A DNA stretch of 59,014 bases, from positions 1 through 59,014 of the forward strand of contig JBILRW010000007.1 of NCBI GenBank assembly GCA_044372405.1, in the 5' to 3' direction. Position 1 is the first letter of the stretch; each line of letters opens with the position of its first letter. This stretch comes from CANGYM01 sp044372405. GTDB taxonomy: Bacteria; Pseudomonadota; Alphaproteobacteria; JAJTHO01; CANGYM01. Positions 54,653 to 59,014 of this stretch are shown in pieces. The notes below the pieces were generated by a model. That model was given only the letters and a program-made list of their open reading frames with translations, was not told the origin of the DNA and did no database searches. The position numbers and the translations under genes are program-made.

Positions 54653-57157
54653 TCAACTTCGCACCCCCTTCACCCTCTCCACCCCCCAAAGCAGCGCCAG
54701 GGCCATGATCAGGACGCCGCCCAAAAACAGCGTCGGCGGCAGGGCGATTTTGAGTAAGGTTTGGAAAAACGGAACGGTGAATAAAACGGTGCCCAAAACG
54801 GCGGTGGTCAGCAGGATCAGGCCCAGGGCCTTCCCCGGCGTCAACAGGGCCTGGATCATGGACGTGCTGAAACGGCGGTGGCTGAACACCAACGCCAGAT
54901 TGGCCGCAATCATGGCGAGTAAGGTCAGACCCCGCACGCTGTCCTGCGGCAAATTGTGCGCAAACCCCCAGGCGGCCAGAGACGCCACTCCCACCAAAGC
55001 CAGCACGCCCTGGCTAACGTCACTCACAATCTGCCGCCCTGAAAGTAACGGCTCATCGGGCAGGCGCGGGGGGCGGTTCATAATGTCGTCTTCTTCCGCC
55101 TCAGCCTCAAAGGCCAAAGAGCACACGGGATTAATAATCATTTCCAGCAGCGCGATGTGCAGCGGCAAAAACAACAGCGGCCAGCCCATGGGAAGCGGCA
55201 AAACCGCTATGCCCGCAATGGGAATATGCACCGCTATAATATAGCCGATGGTTTTTTTCAGATTGTCATAAATGCGCCGCCCCAGGCGGATGGTGTGAAC
55301 AATGGACGTAAAATCATCCGTCAGAAGGACCAGAGACGCGGCCTCCCGCGCCACATCGGTGCCCCGCTGGCCCATGGCAATGCCGATGTGGGCGGCTTTT
55401 AGGGCGGGGGCATCATTGACACCATCCCCCGTCATGGCGACAACTTCGTTGTTGGCCTTCAGCGCCTCCACCAGGCGCAATTTTTGTTCCGGCAGAATTC
55501 GGGCAAAAACCGTGGTGGTGCGGACGGCCTCCGCCAGGGCGCCATCGTTTAAAAGAGAAAGCTGGGCCCCCGTCATAACATTTTCGGCAGGAATTCCCGA
55601 TTTTTTGGCAATGGCCCTGGCCGTTTCAGGATAATCGCCGGTAATCATCATAACCCGAATGCCGGCTTTGTGGGCATCGGCAATGGCCTCGGGCACGCCC
55701 GGGCGCAGGGGATCTTCCAGCCCCACCAGGCCCAAAACGGTCATGGGAAACGCCGAAGGATCCTCTGGCAATGGCCTGTCCTTGGGCCAAGGCCCTTCGG
55801 CCACCGCCAGAATACGCAGGCCCTTTGCCGCCATCCCCTTAACGTCATCCTGCAGACTCTTGGCCAAAACAGCATCGGCATGACAAAGGGATAAAACGGT
55901 TTCCGGCGCCCCCTTGCAGGTGATGTGAAGCGTCTCAGAGGCGGAGTCCTGCCACACATGAATCATGGCGGGCCGTTTGGGGGTCAGGGGATATTCGGCG
56001 ATCAACGTGGCGTTGTCCTCGGTGACTTTGGGTATGGGTAATAACGCATGAATGGCCTGCTCCATGGGATCATGGGGGCGCAGGGCACTGGCGCGAATGG
56101 CCACGTTTGCCAACGCTTCCCAAGCTGAGTCCAGGGGCGTGCCCTGCTGCCAGGTCTCCCCCTGCAGGGTTCTTAAGGATTGTACCGTCATTTTGTTTTG
56201 GGTCAGGGTTCCGGTTTTGTCCGTGCATAACACCGTCGCCGCCCCCAGCATTTCCAGGGCCGCCGCCCGCCGCGTCAAAACATTGGCGCCCGCAATGCGC
56301 CAGGCCCCCATGACCATGAAAACACTTAAGACCAAAGGAAACTCCTGCGGTAACAGAGACATGCCCAGGGCAATACCGCCGAGCGTGGCCTGTAACCAAT
56401 CGCCCCGCATCAATCCGTAAAGCAGGACCATCAATAGGCTAAACCCAACGCCCCCCCAGGCGCACCAGCGCACCAGTTCCCGAGTTTGAACGCGCAGACG
56501 CGGGGGCTCGGTTTCAATACGGTTCAGGTCTTGTCCGATGTGCCCAACTTCCGTGCGTTCTCCCGTGGCCACGACCTCCGCCAGGGCCTGACCTCGCACC
56601 ACCAAGGTGCTGGAAAACACGGCCCCCACATCATCACCCCCCGGACGGGGCAGGGTTTCCGTTGTGGCCAACACCTTCCGCACGGCCACGGATTCGCCGG
56701 TCAGTAAAGATTCATCCGTAAACAGATGATGACACTCGCGGATCAAGGCATCGGCGGGAACGCGGTCGCCTTCACTCAGGACGAGAATATCCCCGCGCAC
56801 AACCTCTGTCCCCGCAATGCGCCTCCGTGTACCATCGCGAATGACCAGGGCGCGGGGGCTGCTGAGGGTACGAAGGGTGGCCAGGACATTTTCCCCCCGC
56901 ATTTCCTGCACAATAGCAATCCCCACCGATAGAGACCCAAAGCCCGCCAACGCAACGGCCTCCACCCTATTGCCCAAAACCATGTAAAGCACGGCAGAGG
57001 CCAGCAGCATCAGAAACATGGGTTCCTTCAACACATCGCGAAGGATAATGAAAAGATTGCGTTTTTTGTCCGTGGGGAGAAGGTTCGGACCCTCGGTTTT
57101 CAACCGCCTTGCCGCCTCTTCTTGGGTTAAACCGCTTAAAGAAGAGGTGGGGGTCAT
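54653..57157 (-). CDS. P-type cation-transporting ATPase (P2-like)
   Basis: An 834-residue membrane pump. N-terminal cation ATPase domain (GLTQEEAARRLKTEGPNLLP), actuator loop TDESLLTGES, phosphorylation site CTDKTGTLTQNKM (Asp313), and hinge MTGDGVNDAPALKAAHIGIAMG. Ten membrane segments are expected. The M4 motif reads LPQEFPLVL (269-277) in place of the IPEGLP of Ca/Mg pumps, as in a less-studied subgroup. The ion cannot be assigned. It follows bamD by 18 bases, where many alphaproteobacteria carry recN. Confidence 0.93.
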   Translation of the reverse strand: MTPTSSLSGLTQEEAARRLKTEGPNLLPTDKKRNLFIILRDVLKEPMFLMLLASAVLYMVLGNRVEAVALAGFGSLSVGIAIVQEMRGENVLATLRTLSSPRALVIRDGTRRRIAGTEVVRGDILVLSEGDRVPADALIRECHHLFTDESLLTGESVAVRKVLATTETLPRPGGDDVGAVFSSTLVVRGQALAEVVATGERTEVGHIGQDLNRIETEPPRLRVQTRELVRWCAWGGVGFSLLMVLLYGLMRGDWLQATLGGIALGMSLLPQEFPLVLSVFMVMGAWRIAGANVLTRRAAALEMLGAATVLCTDKTGTLTQNKMTVQSLRTLQGETWQQGTPLDSAWEALANVAIRASALRPHDPMEQAIHALLPIPKVTEDNATLIAEYPLTPKRPAMIHVWQDSASETLHITCKGAPETVLSLCHADAVLAKSLQDDVKGMAAKGLRILAVAEGPWPKDRPLPEDPSAFPMTVLGLVGLEDPLRPGVPEAIADAHKAGIRVMMITGDYPETARAIAKKSGIPAENVMTGAQLSLLNDGALAEAVRTTTVFARILPEQKLRLVEALKANNEVVAMTGDGVNDAPALKAAHIGIAMGQRGTDVAREAASLVLLTDDFTSIVHTIRLGRRIYDNLKKTIGYIIAVHIPIAGIAVLPLPMGWPLLFLPLHIALLEMIINPVCSLAFEAEAEEDDIMNRPPRLPDEPLLSGRQIVSDVSQGVLALVGVASLAAWGFAHNLPQDSVRGLTLLAMIAANLALVFSHRRFSTSMIQALLTPGKALGLILLTTAVLGTVLFTVPFFQTLLKIALPPTLFLGGVLIMALALLWGVERVKGVRS

Positions 57158-57175
57158 AAAAAGGCGCCTTTAAAA

Positions 57176-58051
57176 TTATTCTTTTTTTTCAGTCAGATTT
57201 TTCGGGTCCACAATCTCTGACTTATCCCCTGAAACAGGGGCTTCCGCCAGGGCGCCGGCCTCGGTCAGGGCAAGGTATGCCTTTTGATACCAGTCACTGT
57301 TGTTGGCATTGCTGGCCAAAACCGACGCGTTACGCCGGGCTTCTTCGGTTAACCCGATGGCCAAATTCGCCACCACCAGGCGATAGAGGGCCTCAGGCAC
57401 GTGAGACGTTGTATCGTAATCTTTAACGACTTTCTGAAACCGCCGAATGGACGAAGGGTATTCCTTTTGTTTCAAATAAAACCGGCCAATTTCCATTTCT
57501 TTGCCCGCCAGGTGATCTTGCGTTAAATCCCGTTTTAATTTGGCGTCCCGGGCATACTTGGAATCGGGAAACAGGGTATAAACGGCCTTTAACGCATCAT
57601 CCGCCTGCTGCGTTGTCAGCTGGTCCCGCCCCACATCAACGATTTGTTCGTAAAGACAAAGGGCCTTCATGTAATACGCCCGATCAATTTGGGGATCGGC
57701 GGGATACAGCTCAATAAATCGTTCCAGAGTTTCCAGGGCATCCTCATAGTTTCGGGCATCGTATTCCACCTGGGCTTTTTCCATGAGGGCGATGTTGATT
57801 TTTTCCCAATACGGATAGTTTTGCTCCAGCTGTTCGTAACGCTCTGAGGCTTTTTTGTATTCTTTATTGGCCACGGCCTCTTTGGCTTCGGCATAGACCT
57901 GATCAGGGGTTTTTTCGACCTCTTTTTCCGTCGCCTCATCCTTGGTGCTGGCACAGGCCGACAGGCCCAATACCACAAAAAGGCAGAGAATTGAGCACAG
58001 GCGCAAGGGGGTTTTTGTTTTATGTTGATCCTGCAGGCGTGTAAAGATCAT
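57176..58051 (-). CDS. bamD: Outer-membrane assembly lipoprotein BamD
   Basis: Essential partner of BamA in outer-membrane protein insertion; 291 residues. The lipobox LSAC places the lipidated Cys at about residue 33 after a long signal sequence. TPR-like helices follow: PDQVYAEAKEAVANKEYKKASERYEQLEQNYPY, ALMEKAQVEYDARNYEDALETLERFIELYPADPQIDRAYYMKALCLYEQI and YLKQKEYPSSIRRFQKVVKDY. This is the YfiO/ComL pattern. Its ATG borders a repeat-rich intergenic region. Confidence 0.94.
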   Translation of the reverse strand: MIFTRLQDQHKTKTPLRLCSILCLFVVLGLSACASTKDEATEKEVEKTPDQVYAEAKEAVANKEYKKASERYEQLEQNYPYWEKINIALMEKAQVEYDARNYEDALETLERFIELYPADPQIDRAYYMKALCLYEQIVDVGRDQLTTQQADDALKAVYTLFPDSKYARDAKLKRDLTQDHLAGKEMEIGRFYLKQKEYPSSIRRFQKVVKDYDTTSHVPEALYRLVVANLAIGLTEEARRNASVLASNANNSDWYQKAYLALTEAGALAEAPVSGDKSEIVDPKNLTEKKE

Positions 58052-58497
58052 GGGTCCCTCGTTTGATTTTTTTCTTCTGGCAGGTTCTTATACCAAACAA
58101 ACCCTTTCGGGGGGAAGGAAAAAGCAGAAGGAAAAAGCTACGAAGGTTGAAACGCGGCGGGGTGGGGCGGTTTTCTTTGTGGCTCAAGGGGCGAGACGGA
58201 AAAAATACCGCAGCGGCGGCCTCGGTAGAGGGCGGCGCGAGGATGATTTTTTTTGGATCGACGTAGTGAACCCCTTGAACCACAAAGAAAAGTGTGGGGG
58301 CGGGAGCCGCGTTCTGCCCACAAGGAAAAGGCTCCCACCCAGCAGAATTTGCCCCCCAGCTCAAGGGTACGCTTCGCCTCGCACCAAAAAAGACCGCCCC
58401 TGCGGGGCTTTGCTACGCAACTTTTTTGGCGTCTCGCCCTTGTACCCAGGGGACAAATCCTGCTGCCCCACCCCGCCTTTTACAGGCTCCGCCACTC
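58052..58497. repeat. Repeat-rich intergenic region
   Basis: 446 bases without a credible gene; the open frames crossing it are artefacts of GC-rich palindromic DNA. It contains a 21-base inverted repeat pair (listed separately). A second palindromic block at about 58368-58450 has AAGGG...CCCTT arms, a CCAAAAAAG/CTTTTTTGG pair, and a central GCCCC-TGC-GGGGC hairpin. Fragments such as GGGCGAGACG recur within it in both orientations. This looks like two neighbouring copies of dispersed palindromic elements. Confidence 0.6.
58171..58291. repeat. 21-base inverted repeat pair
   Basis: TTTTCTTTGTGGCTCAAGGGG (58171-58191, 21 positions) and its complement at 58271-58291 differ at one position and are separated by 79 bases. 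The form suits a miniature inverted-repeat element or the arms of a palindromic repeat. Confidence 0.65.
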
Positions 58498-59014
58498 CTA
58501 CATCTTCACCACAGGCGTTCCTTGCGTGCGTTTCAGCCTGTGTTCCCGGCGGATAATATAAAAATTGGCCATGAAAATTATGGCCGCGCCGATCCAGGTG
58601 GAGGGGCTGACCGTTTCGTGAAAAAAAATGTATCCAAACCCCGCAGCAAAAGGCAGGCGGAAAAAATCCAGGGGGGAGGCCTCTGACGATTCCATGGTTT
58701 CAAAGGCCCGAATGACGCCATATTGCCCGATTTGGGCCGTGACCCCCATCAGGGCAATCAGGCCTATCTGTAACAATGACGGCGCCTGAAGCCCCAAAAG
58801 CAAAAGCGGCATGGAGAAAATCAGCATAAAGCTCGCAATCAAGCTGAGCATGAGAACAGGGGGATGTTGCCCCGAAAGATGCTTGATCAATGTAATGGAA
58901 ATGGCCCCCAATATTGCCGATGCTAAGCCACTGAGGACCCCTATCCAGGGCATCATTTGGGACCCTTGCGGGTTGATAATAATAACAACGCCCAAAAAAC
59001 CAAAGCCTATGGCG
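58498..59014 (-). CDS. EamA/DMT-family transporter (N-terminus outside the window)
   Basis: The 3' part of a drug/metabolite-type transporter; the frame stays open to the window edge (AIGFGFLGVVIIINPQG). About 170 residues are visible: the second EamA repeat with five membrane segments, including PWIGVLSGLASAILGAISITLIKHL, MLSLIASFMLIFSMPLLLLG, GLIALMGVTAQIGQYGVIRAFETMESSEASPLDFFRLPFAAGFGYIFFHE and WIGAAIIFMANFYIIRRE. The substrate is unknown. The stop adjoins the repeat-rich region. Confidence 0.88.
   Translation of the reverse strand, partial: AIGFGFLGVVIIINPQGSQMMPWIGVLSGLASAILGAISITLIKHLSGQHPPVLMLSLIASFMLIFSMPLLLLGLQAPSLLQIGLIALMGVTAQIGQYGVIRAFETMESSEASPLDFFRLPFAAGFGYIFFHETVSPSTWIGAAIIFMANFYIIRREHRLKRTQGTPVVKM

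Noticed and set aside
58050..58556. 168-codon plus-strand frame in the repeat-rich gap
   Set aside because: Runs through inverted repeats and into the end of the EamA gene; Arg/Gly/Pro-rich and without a ribosome-binding site.
1..59014. CRISPR array, rRNA operon or complete tRNA gene
   Set aside because: No regularly spaced direct repeats, no rRNA sequence, and the only tRNA-like sequence is the truncated tRNA-Trp end.

Overview
The window looks like the chromosome of a flagellated alphaproteobacterium. Evidence: a circularly permuted two-piece tmRNA gene with tag ANDNVAPKAELKLAA, a Caulobacter-like flagellar gene order (fliF-fliG-fliH-fliN-flbD ... flhA), the alphaproteobacterial regulators FlbD, FliX and TrcR, an rsmG-parA-parB locus, and intergenic palindromic repeats of the kind common in this class. 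By eye the core genes are near 50% GC. I cannot name a genus.

Layout. 1-544: end of an apparently integrated element, closed by a displaced 3' fragment of tRNA-Trp. 566-9392 (minus): fliF, fliG, fliH, fliN, flbD, then citrate synthase (gltA), then flhA. 9654-14073 (plus): trcR, a DUF192 protein, an FAD oxidase, a PCuAC-like protein and a YifB/ComM ATPase. 14.2-17.5 kb: ssrA, an ornithine-type decarboxylase, fliQ, a MITE-like hairpin and alr. 17.5-19.5 kb: a TPR protein, an SDR protein and fliX. 19.6-21.7 kb: an AT-rich restriction-modification pair flanked by 51-bp direct repeats at the start of topA. 21.7-32.6 kb: topA, a channel-like protein, xseA, an M23 peptidase, an AT-rich gene I do not recognise, rnd, an AFG1/ZapE ATPase, glmS and holB. 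32.6-36.9 kb (minus): hook operon fliK-flgD-flgE behind a sigma-54 promoter. 37.0-50.0 kb (plus): two small unknown genes, dnaE, panD, a Do-type protease, glmM, a HIT protein, rsmG, parA, parB, a secreted His-rich protein, an agmatinase and an ABC ATPase. 50.0-59.0 kb (minus): an NMO-family protein, lysC, rpmE, a RadC-family protein, hom, a P-type ATPase, bamD, a repeat-rich gap and a truncated EamA transporter.

How it works together. The flagellar genes lie in four places, but their upstream DNA suggests one hierarchy. flhA and fliQ have perfect TTAA-N7-TTAAC boxes (the CtrA consensus). fliF, fliX and an unassigned TPR gene have close variants. The upstream regions of flhA and fliX also share an identical 20-base block, with shorter relatives at fliF and the TPR gene. 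The hook operon has a sigma-54 promoter, the class that FlbD with FliX controls in Caulobacter. No ctrA or rpoN gene lies in the window.

The most interesting structure is the R-M module. It sits between two copies of a 51-bp sequence (48/51 identical) that carries a promoter-like element and the topA start codon. This is the footprint expected of an insertion with long target duplication. Other accessory features are the tRNA-Trp scar, a hairpin element that supplies the alr ribosome-binding site, a heptanucleotide repeat inside dnaE, and the AT-rich unrecognised gene at 26.7 kb.
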